64,000 nt of DNA from CAYRGG01 sp964423745 (GCA_964423745.1 CAYRGG010000018.1:9116-73115), one strand, 5' to 3'; counted from the first letter of the stretch, positions 18,046 to 27,199 are shown. Made by a program: numbers and translations. The notes: generated by a model from the sequence alone, not told the origin.

Positions 18046-18520
18046 ATTGCACACGACCATGAAGATTAAGCTTGATAGAAGCGATGGTCGGGAAGTTCGC
18101 TATTAAAAAATCTATAAATGGCTCATGGGGGTTGCAAGGGATTTTCCAACCGGCGTCGCCCATTGACCGTGACCATAGACGCCTCTTTCAATACCTCAAA
18201 AGATCGGCTGTGATACGCCAGTTATTAGACGAGTTATTTTCCAACGTCAAATGATTGACCTATCGGGTTTGTTAGAATGCGACCCAAGCCAAAGTTATTA
18301 GTTATTGTTTTTATGATAAATTTTTATTTATGCCTAGATTGGCATGTTTTTTGTTTTGAGTCTCACTGATCGTTAACAAATTGTTACAAATTAAGTCAGG
18401 GAGGCAATTGCGACAGAAAAATCGATGGATATAAAACTTTTTTAAGGTATTAGTTCTTTTCAATTCAATGATCTGATTTGACAGATGTTTTAAAAAGAGT
18501 CTTATGATAACGAGGATGTA
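18046..18520. other. Intergenic stretch, no gene supported
   Basis: This 475-bp gap lies between the first GNAT gene and the EF-hand-like gene. A 60-codon frame at 18072-18254 has no recognisable family and no good ribosome-binding site, so I do not call it. The second half is strongly AT-rich and could hold a promoter. Confidence 0.4.
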
Positions 18521-19693
18521 TTGAAGGCGAAAGCTTATTTTAAAGCCGCCAATCTCAAGGAGTCTACGGACGAAACTAAGTTTTTCCGGGCAGCAACGAT
18601 GATTGGATCCCTCGGGTTCGATGTGGAAGCAGACAGCAATGATGATGGATTGATGGATCTTGGCGATGTCATCGACGCGTTTGGCGGCAGTACCGAAGGC
18701 AGAAATTTGTGGGAAGGAATCGATATAACATTTCCGGACCCTCAAGAATCATCGGAATATGCTATGGCTACGGCGTCGCAGTCTGCGAGCACGTTGGCTG
18801 ACGAATTACCCGAAAACGCACCGACGGTGCCAGAACTGCAAACCTTCTTGAAAGAGGTCGTCCGCCGGGATCTGGAAGAGGCTGTCGCCGTGTTAAAGGA
18901 CGTAAACAATACGTTTCAAGTAACACGCACCCTGCCGCTTTTTGATGAGCCTGTGGAAATCGATTACAGTGATGTGCTGTTACTCAAAGGGGCAGCTGAA
19001 GCCCTGATCGGTGCAGTCGATATTGTTCTGGCCTATGATTTGGACGTTGACTACTCCGTCTCTACAATTCAGCAGGGCATTGAAGACAACCCCAATATGT
19101 TGACTTTGAAAGACGCCGCACCGTTGGCTACTGCCAAAGAAGCCTGGCGCAATGCCGGTTATAGTCTGAAAAGTGCGCTTGAATATATGCAAGCGGAAAC
19201 GGATGATCAAAGTGATGATTTAGTTAGCTTGGCTAACCTTGAAAACGAAGTTTTCGATAATTCTATCGGAGTTGATGCATCCAAAACCCTCATCGATCAA
19301 TTTATTGCAAGTTTAGATGGTGCCCCTGCAAAGGTCAGTATCAGTGGTTTTAGTAACCCATCGGACATGGAAATAAATATTGGACCGGTTTTTAGTAGTG
19401 ATCTAAATTTGCGCTTGCTTTTGCCGAACTTCGAAGGAAATCAACCGACCGGTTTATTTCCGGATCCAACCTTTGGTAGTACTATTATTGAAGTTGATGG
19501 CAAAAATCCTGATGAATATTGGAATCCAGACCTCGATGAAAATGGTACTTCCGATCGATTAGAGAAAAAGCCATCAGAGCGTTGGTGGGATGACTGTGAA
19601 GAGCGCGGAGAATCTTCTAATCCGCCGCCTGGATGGGTTAGAAACCCGAATGCTTGTCGTGATATATATAATTGGGAAAACGGGTATTATTAA
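18521..19693 (+). CDS. Hypothetical EF-hand-like protein, probably truncated at the N-terminus
   Basis: The frame encodes 390 residues from a TTG at 18521. GAGGA lies 4 nt upstream, but no ATG exists and the same frame stays open only to 18494 before a stop. No signal peptide is present. The first residues (KAKAYFKAANLK) look like the inside of a helical repeat, so the gene may have lost its 5' end. DSNDDGLMDLGDVID (near residue 40) and DLDENGTSDRLE (near 343) resemble calcium-binding EF-hand or dockerin loops. The middle is helical, and the C-terminus is Cys- and Trp-rich. No function can be named. It lies between two GNAT paralogues and next to a dead transposase. Confidence 0.5.
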   Translation: MKAKAYFKAANLKESTDETKFFRAATMIGSLGFDVEADSNDDGLMDLGDVIDAFGGSTEGRNLWEGIDITFPDPQESSEYAMATASQSASTLADELPENAPTVPELQTFLKEVVRRDLEEAVAVLKDVNNTFQVTRTLPLFDEPVEIDYSDVLLLKGAAEALIGAVDIVLAYDLDVDYSVSTIQQGIEDNPNMLTLKDAAPLATAKEAWRNAGYSLKSALEYMQAETDDQSDDLVSLANLENEVFDNSIGVDASKTLIDQFIASLDGAPAKVSISGFSNPSDMEINIGPVFSSDLNLRLLLPNFEGNQPTGLFPDPTFGSTIIEVDGKNPDEYWNPDLDENGTSDRLEKKPSERWWDDCEERGESSNPPPGWVRNPNACRDIYNWENGYY

Positions 19694-19746
19694 GTCAACT
19701 ATGGGTATCTCTATTAAAATTAGATAGATATTATTATCTTTTTTCG

Positions 19747-19987
19747 TGTCTGAGCATACCGCCAAAGTACGCGGTTTCGAACGTGGTAGGTTATCTTAAA
19801 GGCCAAGAGTGCCATCGCGATTGCTCGGCGCTTTGGAGGGCGGAAACGCAATTTCACCGGGGAGGTGTTCTGGTCCCGGGGCTATTTTGTCTCCACCGTA
19901 GGTCTGGATGAGCAGATCGTTCGAGCCTACATCCGGGATCAGGAACGGGAGGATGAGCGTTATGATCAGATGAAGCTGAGCATGTAG
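19747..19987 (+). pseudogene. IS200/IS605-family TnpA remnant
   Basis: Two frames give a typical IS200-type Y1 transposase. The first encodes CLSIPPKYAVSNVVGYLKG, and after a one-nucleotide shift in the GGCC near 19801 the second continues KSAIAIARRFGGRKRNFTGEVFW, VGLDEQIVRAYIRDQE and DERYDQMKLSM to a stop at 19987. The N-terminal part with the His-rich catalytic motif is absent; the retained C-terminal part includes the region following the catalytic Tyr helix. It is thus 5' truncated and frameshifted, and inactive. It lies between the EF-hand-like gene and the second GNAT copy. Confidence 0.8.
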
Positions 19988-19990
19988 GAT

Positions 19991-20037
19991 AGCCGCCTTG
20001 GGCGGCTCATGGTTTTAGGGCCCCTTTTGAGGGGCTC
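19991..20037 (+). repeat. Two hairpins at the right end of the IS200-type remnant
   Basis: Just after the transposase stop are AGCCGCC-TTG-GGCGGCT (19991-20007) and a second stem built from GCCCC and GGGGC around a 6-nt loop (20018-20037). IS200/IS605 elements end in subterminal hairpins recognised by TnpA, so these probably mark the surviving right end. A left end was not found. Confidence 0.55.
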
Positions 20038-20114
20038 ACCCAATTTTACGAACGACGCAAGTTCTTTTTGCGTAAGTCTTGATAGAGAAGAAATTAGCGT
20101 ATATAGACTGACAG

Positions 20115-20765
20115 ATGTCGATTAAAACACTGATTGTGATAGGCAAAGCATTTGAAGCGTATATTCCAGATCTAGCGCGTTTGCGCATTACAGTCTTTCG
20201 TGAGTACCCCTACCTCTACGATGGCACTGAAGCCTACGAACAAGACTATTTGCAAACCTACATGGCTTCTGGTTCAGCTATGGCGGTGTTGGCCTTTGAT
20301 GGGAGTCAGGTTATTGGCGCCTCCACGGGGATTCCCATGGCGGACGAAACCGCAGAGTTTAAGCAACCTTTTATGGATAAGGGCATTGACCTGGAAACAC
20401 TGTTTTACTGTGGTGAGTCGGTTTTATTGCCACGCTATCGTGGCAAAGGGATATATAAACAGTTCTTTTCGGGTCGGGAAGACTATGCAAGGTCCCTGGG
20501 TAGTATTGAAAAGAGCTGTTTCTGCGCCATTGTAAGACCGGACAATCATCCCCTTAAACCGGAAGGTTACACGTCCCTCAATGCGATCTGGAAGCATTTT
20601 GGTTATCAGTCCATAGCAAACCTCATAACCTATTATCCGTGGAAGGACATCGATCAAATGGAAATAACCCAGCATCCCATGATGTTTTGGGTAAAATCTT
20701 TGGAAGGCATCGTCGCGGCCGACACGCGCAAACTAACCCATGATCAAGACCCTCATCAGGTTTAA
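20115..20765 (+). CDS. GNAT family N-acetyltransferase, copy 2
   Basis: 216 residues. Motif A is GESVLLPRYRGKGIYKQFF. It is a close paralogue of the protein at 17425 (about 80% identity by hand count), longer by a 14-residue C-terminal tail. The nucleotide match is near-perfect over a stretch encoding YIPDLARLRITVFREYPYLYDG. The two copies are in the same orientation with about 2.1 kb between them, filled by the EF-hand-like gene and the IS remnant. Tandem duplication followed by insertion is the simplest history. Which copy is ancestral cannot be told. Confidence 0.85.
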   Translation: MSIKTLIVIGKAFEAYIPDLARLRITVFREYPYLYDGTEAYEQDYLQTYMASGSAMAVLAFDGSQVIGASTGIPMADETAEFKQPFMDKGIDLETLFYCGESVLLPRYRGKGIYKQFFSGREDYARSLGSIEKSCFCAIVRPDNHPLKPEGYTSLNAIWKHFGYQSIANLITYYPWKDIDQMEITQHPMMFWVKSLEGIVAADTRKLTHDQDPHQV

Positions 20766-20803
20766 CCGCGCAAGGGGGGTAACCCTATATGACCCTTTTC
20801 ATT

Positions 20804-23311
20804 TTATTGGCTTGCGTCGAGGCGTGAAGGTGTATTAAGGGTTACCGGAGCCGGAGCAATAATGGGTAACGGGGGGTTTACAATGACTACTGGCGTCCGC
20901 CCCGGACAGCCGAGTTTGCTGTCACTGGAAAGATCAAAACGAGCACCTTCCATGATCCATCGCAGGATTTTGGCACGCCGGTTAACGTCGCCAGAATTGC
21001 CCTGATTGCTAAACCCGCTGACTGTTTGATTCCAATGGTGATGCCCCGCTGATTTTTTTAATATCAGGCTGTTCTCGGGGTCATTGCAGTTGATCCGGGT
21101 CAACATTTGATTGAAAGCATAAGATTTCCAAATGGCATCGTTTTCTCCCCGGGGTTGATCAAAATCTCGCAGCATGAAGATGCCTTCAGCTCTGCTCATC
21201 ACACCGCCATTACTATGGCAATGGATACAAGACAAAGGGGTTGATGAGCGGGTTGATGGATAGTTTGTAATGAGTAGGTCATAAATATCGTCGGTACTCG
21301 CACTATTATCCGAGAAAACCAAGGGTTTTAGTGTGCTATCTGACCACAGTTGACCTTGAATAATGTCATTATAAGTGGCGAAGTCGTTGGATACCGACAG
21401 GCGGATGCGGTAGGGGCTGGTTCCTGCTGTTCGGATGTCTGCTGAGGCGTCGGGATCCAAATCGAAGGTGGCCAGGGCGCTGCGATTATTGTCGATGGTG
21501 GGGAGATCGCCAGGGGCGCTTTGCATAATCCAACGAATTTGTGAAGCAAATGAGCTAGGACCTGCATTTAAGCGAACCTTAAGGCCCTCCTGCACGTCCA
21601 TAAACAGATATTCGTCGATGGGGAAGCTATCTTGAAAGAACCGAGCGCCAGCAATGCGAGCTAGCGGTCGTCCTGGCCGACGCAGGTCGCCAAAGTCAAA
21701 TCGGGCTATGTTGGGGTAAACCGATGCGGGTGGATCTTGATAGGCTTTACCGGCAAACAGCTCATCGTCGAGAATTTTCGGTTGGTTGCTACGCCAGAAC
21801 AATTCGTAGGTTTGTTTAGCTAGCGGCATAAGCCCCTGATCATACACGAGACTCTCGATTTCATCCCGATAACCTTTGAAAGCGTTATAGGTGCCAAATT
21901 CTAGGGAAGCTTCCAGCTGCTCCCCCTGGAACACCGGGTGACCACTGTTGTTATAAGTGCCCCGTTGATTGTGGCAGGCTCGGCAACTGGGCGCGACTAC
22001 TTTTAGATAAAGTTCACTCTTATCCCCGTCGGATGTGTTTTGCCAACCACGCGGTACAAAACCGCCATCAAAGGTCTCGTTGGGCATACCGTCACCGCCG
22101 TACCAGCCGTTGATCAAAACCTTGGCAGCGCTAGTGGGATTAGTCCCAAATACGGCTGCATTGAGCTTTTTAAACTCCGCTTCTTGCGTCTGCCGAGTCA
22201 AACTGGGATGGAACTTATAAGTGTCTAAATCCCAGGGAATCCACTTGGCGCCAGTATCTCCCTGGTCCTCGTAGGTAGCAATGCTACCGTGAAAACCGCC
22301 CTGTTTTGGCTTACCGCCATGGCACACATTACACAGACCCGGTACGTATTTCTCACCCCGCCCGTCCAGATCTATCTTAGTCAAGCGTTCTCCAGTGGCG
22401 CCAAACACATAGAACGTAGTGAACTTAGGTGCGCTGGGATCATTCTCGGGTGCTCGGTATTCCATGGCGACTGTGGCGATCAGGTTAGTATTATTGATGG
22501 CGTCTGCTAAGGTGGGATAATTTTGTACATAGGACGCCACATCCCCATTGGAGCGGGTTTTGACGAACATGCTCCGGCCAAAATTCAAATCCGCCCCATT
22601 TAAATAAACCGCGTGGGCGTCCTCCGCACCCGAAAAAGAAAATCCATTGACTGCTTTCCAATCATCAAAGGTTGTGCGGCGGTCAAAGGGATCTATCACT
22701 TTATAGTAAGCCTGGGCGTTTTGTTCGCTGCCCCGAAACACGCTGTGGGAGGAGTAGAGAGGAAAACTCAAAAACCTGTTTAGATCCGGAGGCGTTGGGG
22801 ACACCAAGAGGTGATCTATATTAGGGCCATTGTCGGTCACGGTTTCTGCCCGAATAATATTAAATCCGGCGTCGAGCTTGGCAAACACCGATATGGTCTG
22901 CCAATTATCAAATTGTTGTGTGGATGGAAAAACTAACTCCGATATGATGAGAATACCATCGTTGCCGACTATATTAAGGAGCCGATCATCCGCGGTGCCA
23001 AACGCATAACGGAATTCCAATTGATAAAGCCCTGCTGTTTCAACCTCCACATCCCATTCAATAAACCCGTGGTCGGTATAATCTACATAACCGGTACCGG
23101 TATAACCGCCGTGGTTTGTCCGTATACCCGCGCCGCTAAACCGGGCTTGTTCGGCTTCCAAGGGCTCCACGATAAGCTCAACAGCACCATTAGTAGTGGG
23201 CGGTAAACCCAGCAGTGATAAGGTTAGTGCAAGCCAAAACCCACTAAAAATTTTTAGAGGGTTACCCTGGCTTAGGATATGTTGTTCTACCGTGTCTAAT
23301 TTTTTTATCAT
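20804..23311 (-). CDS. Secreted protein with CBM-like domain and three c-type haem motifs
   Basis: 835 residues. A signal sequence (about 20-43) is followed by a beta-rich domain at about 48-175 (EAEQARFSGAG, NHGGYTGTGYVDY, FIEWDVEVETAGLYQLEFRYAFG), the pattern of carbohydrate-binding modules of families 6/35. Three CxxCH haem-binding motifs then occur: CNVCH (327-331), CRACH (443-447) and CIHCH (695-699). The protein should be exported and matured by the cytochrome c system. It may deliver or take up electrons at a surface or bind a polysaccharide while doing so; no enzymatic core is recognised. It stands alone, convergent with the second GNAT gene. Confidence 0.72.
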   Translation of the reverse strand: MIKKLDTVEQHILSQGNPLKIFSGFWLALTLSLLGLPPTTNGAVELIVEPLEAEQARFSGAGIRTNHGGYTGTGYVDYTDHGFIEWDVEVETAGLYQLEFRYAFGTADDRLLNIVGNDGILIISELVFPSTQQFDNWQTISVFAKLDAGFNIIRAETVTDNGPNIDHLLVSPTPPDLNRFLSFPLYSSHSVFRGSEQNAQAYYKVIDPFDRRTTFDDWKAVNGFSFSGAEDAHAVYLNGADLNFGRSMFVKTRSNGDVASYVQNYPTLADAINNTNLIATVAMEYRAPENDPSAPKFTTFYVFGATGERLTKIDLDGRGEKYVPGLCNVCHGGKPKQGGFHGSIATYEDQGDTGAKWIPWDLDTYKFHPSLTRQTQEAEFKKLNAAVFGTNPTSAAKVLINGWYGGDGMPNETFDGGFVPRGWQNTSDGDKSELYLKVVAPSCRACHNQRGTYNNSGHPVFQGEQLEASLEFGTYNAFKGYRDEIESLVYDQGLMPLAKQTYELFWRSNQPKILDDELFAGKAYQDPPASVYPNIARFDFGDLRRPGRPLARIAGARFFQDSFPIDEYLFMDVQEGLKVRLNAGPSSFASQIRWIMQSAPGDLPTIDNNRSALATFDLDPDASADIRTAGTSPYRIRLSVSNDFATYNDIIQGQLWSDSTLKPLVFSDNSASTDDIYDLLITNYPSTRSSTPLSCIHCHSNGGVMSRAEGIFMLRDFDQPRGENDAIWKSYAFNQMLTRINCNDPENSLILKKSAGHHHWNQTVSGFSNQGNSGDVNRRAKILRWIMEGARFDLSSDSKLGCPGRTPVVIVNPPLPIIAPAPVTLNTPSRLDASQ

Positions 23312-23775
23312 GGCTTAATTATAGTATGTGGCTTACACATTAATTGTAATTAAAAACTTTTTCAAAGCTTCTTGATAAACTCCTCTGTAAAACCAATGGG
23401 GATTTGAGCAGCTCATTTGCTTAAATCTACAGTTTCAATGCCAAGCCAAGCGACTCATGGTTACCTAGTGGAGCATTTCTACAGGTCTCTCTGCAGTGAA
23501 AAAAGTCACAAACAAACTGTGAAAAATTCACCAAAATAGGCCGATTCCGAGGTAAGCTGAGGTAAGAGGTTGGGTCTAGAAGCAGTGCTGTTTTGAATAC
23601 GGCTTAAGGCAGGGTTTCGTTAGCAAAACATTGGAACGCAGTACATGCAAACCAAGTTCTAATTGGTATTAGTTGCAGAACTCGCTGGGCATTTTGCAGG
23701 TAACTTTCCAAATCGTGTATGTCACTACCTTGTACTAGGTGCAAAAAAAACCAGCACCACGACAATTGCTAGAAG
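23312..23775. other. Intergenic stretch, no gene seen
   Basis: This 464-bp gap lies upstream of the CBM/haem gene and downstream of the MEKHLA gene. I see no frame with a start and ribosome-binding site, no recognisable RNA and no strong inverted repeat. It presumably holds the promoter of the minus-strand haem protein. Confidence 0.45.
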
Positions 23776-24270
23776 TCAGTCAACAGCGTTTGCAAGGAAA
23801 GTCCACCGGGGAAACATTGCCGCCTGACCGCGATAGTGGTGGGTTTTCTCATCCATGAGATTCCATACAATGACTTTGCTGATTAAAAACCGTTTACCCG
23901 TTTTACTGATTCTGATGCCGGAATAATTGTCAATAAAACCTTTCGCGCTAACAGCTTTTAGTAGTATTGTCCGTTCCGATCGGTTTTGGGGTTCTGCGGA
24001 TTGGCGCGATGGTAGAGTCGTGAACTCTTTCCAAGACATTTCAAAGAGTTTCAGGGCAACTCGGTTAGCGTAATTAAACACAGGATCTTCCGCTGTATCA
24101 TGGGAGACCACAGCAAAGGGCGCGTAAAAAAGCGCCTGGGCTGTTTCTCTATCAGTCCTGCTCTGCCTAATAAGATCGCGCCCAGTAAAGTGCCAGAAAC
24201 TATGGCGTAGCAAAGCTACATGTGTTTCCAGATAAGCGTTCTGTGCACTGGGTTCAGTAAAAAATGTCAC
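23776..24270 (-). CDS. MEKHLA-domain protein
   Basis: 164 residues matching the MEKHLA family, a PAS-like domain shared by plant HD-ZIP III proteins and some bacteria. Recognisable segments are HVALLRHSFWHFTGRDLI, LFYAPFAVVSHDTAEDPVFNYANRVALKLFEMSWKEFTTLPSRQSAEP, and GIRISKTGKRFLISKVIVWNLMDE. The start is GTG at 24270, 7 nt after the serA stop, so it is the third gene of a serC-serA-MEKHLA operon. The domain is thought to sense a small ligand or redox state, but bacterial roles are not established. No output domain is fused. Confidence 0.82.
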   Translation of the reverse strand: MTFFTEPSAQNAYLETHVALLRHSFWHFTGRDLIRQSRTDRETAQALFYAPFAVVSHDTAEDPVFNYANRVALKLFEMSWKEFTTLPSRQSAEPQNRSERTILLKAVSAKGFIDNYSGIRISKTGKRFLISKVIVWNLMDEKTHHYRGQAAMFPRWTFLANAVD

Positions 24271-24277
24271 TGCTTGA

Positions 24278-25444
24278 TTACAAAGCCCGTACTCTTAAAA
24301 CCCCTTCGATGGCGCCTATTTCATCGATGGCGCTTTGCGGTAGGGGTAGTTCCATGTCCACCAAGGTACAGGCAATTTCCCCCCGAGAGCGATTCAATAA
24401 ATCGAGAATATTGATATCGGCATTGGCGATAGCTTTGGAAATACGTTCGATCATATGGGGAACGTTGGAGTTCACCACCAGCAGACGATAGCCATCGCTG
24501 CTCCGAGGCATGGTCATCTCAGGAAAATTCACCGAATTACGGATGGTCCCATGTTCTAAATAATCGCGTATTTGGTCAGCCACCATAACAGCGCAGTTTT
24601 CTTCAGCTTCTTCAGTGGATGCGCCAAGGTGGGGTAGGGGGATGACCCGGGGATGGGATTTAAGGAGGTTATCGGGAAAATCGCACACATACGCCTTCAT
24701 TTTCTCCGCGTTAATGGCTTCGTACACCGCTTCGTGGTCGATGATGCCTTGTCGGGAAAAATTTAATAGCGTAATGCCAGGTCGGCTTATACGCAGACGT
24801 TTAGCATCGATAAGGCCCCGGGTTGAATCAGTCAAGGGAACGTGCAAGCTGACAAAGTCTGATTGAGCCAGCACGTCATCCACGCTAAGCACTTTCTCCA
24901 CTTGGGAAGCCAGTTGCCAAGCGTTAGTGACCGTAATATGGGGGTCATAACCAATAACCCGCATCCCTAAGGCAATCGCGGCATTAGCCACTTTTACGCC
25001 AATAGCACCTAGGCCAATGACTCCCAAGGTGCGGTTGGGCAACTCGACGCCCACAAAGCGTTTTTTCCCGCTCTCCACTTGTTGGGTAATTTCTTTGTCG
25101 GTGCCCTCTAGATGACGGACAAAATCCCGAGCAGGGCCAATATTGCGCGCTGCCATCAACATGCCCACCAGGACCAACTCTTTGACGGCGTTGGCATTGG
25201 CCCCTGGGGTATTGAAGACGGGAATTCCGCGGCTGGTGAGTTGATCGACAGGGATATTGTTAACGCCTGCCCCGGCTCGTCCTACCGCTTTGAGGGATTC
25301 CGGCAACGGCCACTCGTGCATATTTGCAGAACGCACCAACACCGCATCGGGGTGTTGGATTTCCGAGGCTACCTCATAGCGATCCCGGGTTAAGCGGTCC
25401 AAACCCGCCACTCGAATATTATTCAACGTGAGAATTTTGTACAT
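24278..25444 (-). CDS. serA: D-3-phosphoglycerate dehydrogenase
   Basis: 388 residues. The Rossmann cofactor motif GLGAIGVKVANAAIALG lies in a D-isomer 2-hydroxyacid dehydrogenase fold. Catalytic residues are in the usual places: Arg in NFSRQGIID, Glu in the segment following, and His in PHLGASTEEAEEN. A C-terminal ACT domain (LVVNSNVPHMIERISKAIANADINI) may bind serine for feedback inhibition. The enzyme performs the first committed step of serine synthesis. It lies 72 nt downstream of serC, so consecutive steps of the pathway are co-transcribed. Confidence 0.93.
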   Translation of the reverse strand: MYKILTLNNIRVAGLDRLTRDRYEVASEIQHPDAVLVRSANMHEWPLPESLKAVGRAGAGVNNIPVDQLTSRGIPVFNTPGANANAVKELVLVGMLMAARNIGPARDFVRHLEGTDKEITQQVESGKKRFVGVELPNRTLGVIGLGAIGVKVANAAIALGMRVIGYDPHITVTNAWQLASQVEKVLSVDDVLAQSDFVSLHVPLTDSTRGLIDAKRLRISRPGITLLNFSRQGIIDHEAVYEAINAEKMKAYVCDFPDNLLKSHPRVIPLPHLGASTEEAEENCAVMVADQIRDYLEHGTIRNSVNFPEMTMPRSSDGYRLLVVNSNVPHMIERISKAIANADINILDLLNRSRGEIACTLVDMELPLPQSAIDEIGAIEGVLRVRAL

Positions 25445-25516
25445 AGTCCCCTAAGACGAGTTAGCTCATGGAGAAAGAAAACGATAAAGTCAGAATAAAG
25501 ATTGGTAGACGTCACA

Positions 25517-26599
25517 TTAACCGTGGCGCTGAGAAAAATCACCCATAAAATTCACCAACGCCTGCACACCTTGTTCCGGCATGGCATTATAAATGCTGGC
25601 CCGCATACCCCCTACGGAACGGTGCCCCGCCAGGGTGACTAATCCGGCTTCTTTGGCTTCCGCTAAAAACGTGGGGTTTAGGGCATCATCGGGTAAAGTA
25701 AAGGGTACATTCATCCAAGATCGGTAGGGGAGATCGATGGGATTACGGTAAAAATTGGATTCATCGATAGCGCTGTATAATAATGCGGCCTTACGCTGGT
25801 TGCGTTGAGCCATGGCCGCTAAACCACCCTGAGCTTTAAGCCACTGGAACACTAAACCCGCCACATACCAACTATAGGTGGGTGGCGTGTTGTACATGGA
25901 ATCGTTATCGGCTTGGGTTTTGTAGTTAAACAGGGAAGGAGTGGCCGGTAACACGTCGCCCAATAGGTCGTCCCGCACGATGACAATGGTAAGACCTGCT
26001 GGACCGATATTTTTTTGAGCGCCTGCGTAAATCAAGCCGAATTTTGTGATATCGATGGGTCGAGATAGCAGCGTTGATGACATGTCCGCCACTACCGGCA
26101 CATGGCCTACGTCAGGTGGAGTATGTATTTCAACGCCGTTGATGGTCTCATTGGGCGCGCAATGGAAATAAGCAGCGCTGGGATTACATTGCCAGTCTTT
26201 CCGATCAGGCACGGTGGTATAACCAGTGTCTTCCGAACTGGCCACCACGTTGACCTCACAATATTTTTTGGCTTCCGCAATGGCTTTTTTTGACCAAATC
26301 CCTGTATTGAGATAATCCGCTTGGGTTTTACCCCGTAACAAGTTCATAGGCACCACCGCGAATTGTCCGGTAGCGCCGCCTTGTAAAAACAAAACTTTGT
26401 AATTAGCGGGAATCGCCAGTAGATCTCGAAGATCGTTTTCTGCTTGCTCAGCGATGGCTACGAAATCCTTGCCCCGATGGCTCATTTCCATCACCGACAT
26501 GCCGGTATTTCGCCATTCGGTCAGTTCTTCTTTCGCTTGCTGCAAAACGGCTTCAGGCAGCATAGCGGGTCCAGCACTAAAATTATAAACGCGCGGCAT
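25517..26599 (-). CDS. serC: Phosphoserine aminotransferase
   Basis: 360 residues, the usual length. VYNFSAGPAMLPEAVLQQAKEEL at the N-terminus and the PLP lysine in YAGAQKNIGPAG are diagnostic of SerC. The enzyme is a class V aminotransferase that converts 3-phosphohydroxypyruvate to phosphoserine and also acts in pyridoxal phosphate synthesis. It heads the serC-serA operon. A dispersed repeat copy lies 86 bp upstream of its start. Confidence 0.95.
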   Translation of the reverse strand: MPRVYNFSAGPAMLPEAVLQQAKEELTEWRNTGMSVMEMSHRGKDFVAIAEQAENDLRDLLAIPANYKVLFLQGGATGQFAVVPMNLLRGKTQADYLNTGIWSKKAIAEAKKYCEVNVVASSEDTGYTTVPDRKDWQCNPSAAYFHCAPNETINGVEIHTPPDVGHVPVVADMSSTLLSRPIDITKFGLIYAGAQKNIGPAGLTIVIVRDDLLGDVLPATPSLFNYKTQADNDSMYNTPPTYSWYVAGLVFQWLKAQGGLAAMAQRNQRKAALLYSAIDESNFYRNPIDLPYRSWMNVPFTLPDDALNPTFLAEAKEAGLVTLAGHRSVGGMRASIYNAMPEQGVQALVNFMGDFSQRHG

Positions 26600-26684
26600 A
26601 ATAAAAACCCTTACAAAAACTCTAAGGGCGCAATCCTATCAAAAACTAGCCACACAAACACCCTTTTAGGACTTACGTAAAATC

Positions 26685-26795
26685 AGGAATTACGTAGCTT
26701 GTGAAAAGAGGTGTTTGCGGCCTGGATGGCCGCAGTCAAGCCGGCGAAGCAGGGACATATTCACGGCGTCCTCTGGAACGAGCTGGGTAAGTCCT
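26685..26795 (+). repeat. Dispersed inverted-repeat element, copy 1
   Basis: A 111-bp element with outer arms AGGAATTACGTAGCTTGT and ACGAGCTGGGTAAGTCCT, an internal perfect hairpin (GCGGCC/GGCCGC, 26717-26733), and the core ACATATTCACGGCGT. An extra partial arm, AGGACTTAC, begins at 26668. The element ends 2 bp before the sufT stop codon (minus strand) and lies upstream of serC. Related elements occur at 44208, 52589, 60660 and 61955. Confidence 0.8.
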
Positions 26796-26797
26796 GA

Positions 26798-27193
26798 TCA
26801 AATCATATTGAGTTCCAATTTCGCCCGCATGGACATCATCTCTTGAGTCCAAGGCGGCTCCCAGGCTAATTCTACGTCCGCCGAGGTAACGCCGGGTACA
26901 TTTTCCACAGCATCTTTCACCCAACCGGGCATGGAACCCGCTACAGGGCAACCCGGCGCAGTTAAGGTCATAAGAACATCCACATGACCTTCATTATTGA
27001 TATTCAGGTCATAAATGAGGCCCAAATCATAGATATTCACAGGAATCTCTGGATCATAAACCATCTTCAGGGCACTGATGATCTCCTCTTCCAGATCTTC
27101 TGTGTCGATGGTTTGAGGCGCCTGATTCATAGCAACATCTCCGGAATCAGCGGTAAATTCGTTCAAGGGCGGTTGGTTCGGCGTAACTGACAT
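26798..27193 (-). CDS. sufT: SufT-type (DUF59/MIP18) Fe-S assembly protein
   Basis: 131 residues: a disordered N-terminal 35, then the MIP18 domain with EIISALKMVYDPEIPVNIYDLGLIYDL, the Cys-containing MTLTAPGCPVAGSMPGWVKDAV, and VELAWEPPWTQEMMS. SufT/MIP18 proteins assist maturation or transfer of Fe-S clusters. It is the last gene of the suf operon, 6 nt after sufU. The conserved Cys is present. The repeat copy begins 2 bp past its stop. Confidence 0.88.
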   Translation of the reverse strand: MSVTPNQPPLNEFTADSGDVAMNQAPQTIDTEDLEEEIISALKMVYDPEIPVNIYDLGLIYDLNINNEGHVDVLMTLTAPGCPVAGSMPGWVKDAVENVPGVTSADVELAWEPPWTQEMMSMRAKLELNMI

Positions 27194-27199
27194 GGGGCA

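Noticed and set aside
18072..18254. 60-codon frame after GNAT copy 1
   Set aside because: No ribosome-binding site, no family, and it begins in the wake of a hairpin.
20050..20085. GCAAGTTCTT...GCGTAAGTCTTG motif as another copy of the dispersed repeat
   Set aside because: It looks like one or two arms, but there is no core or internal hairpin.
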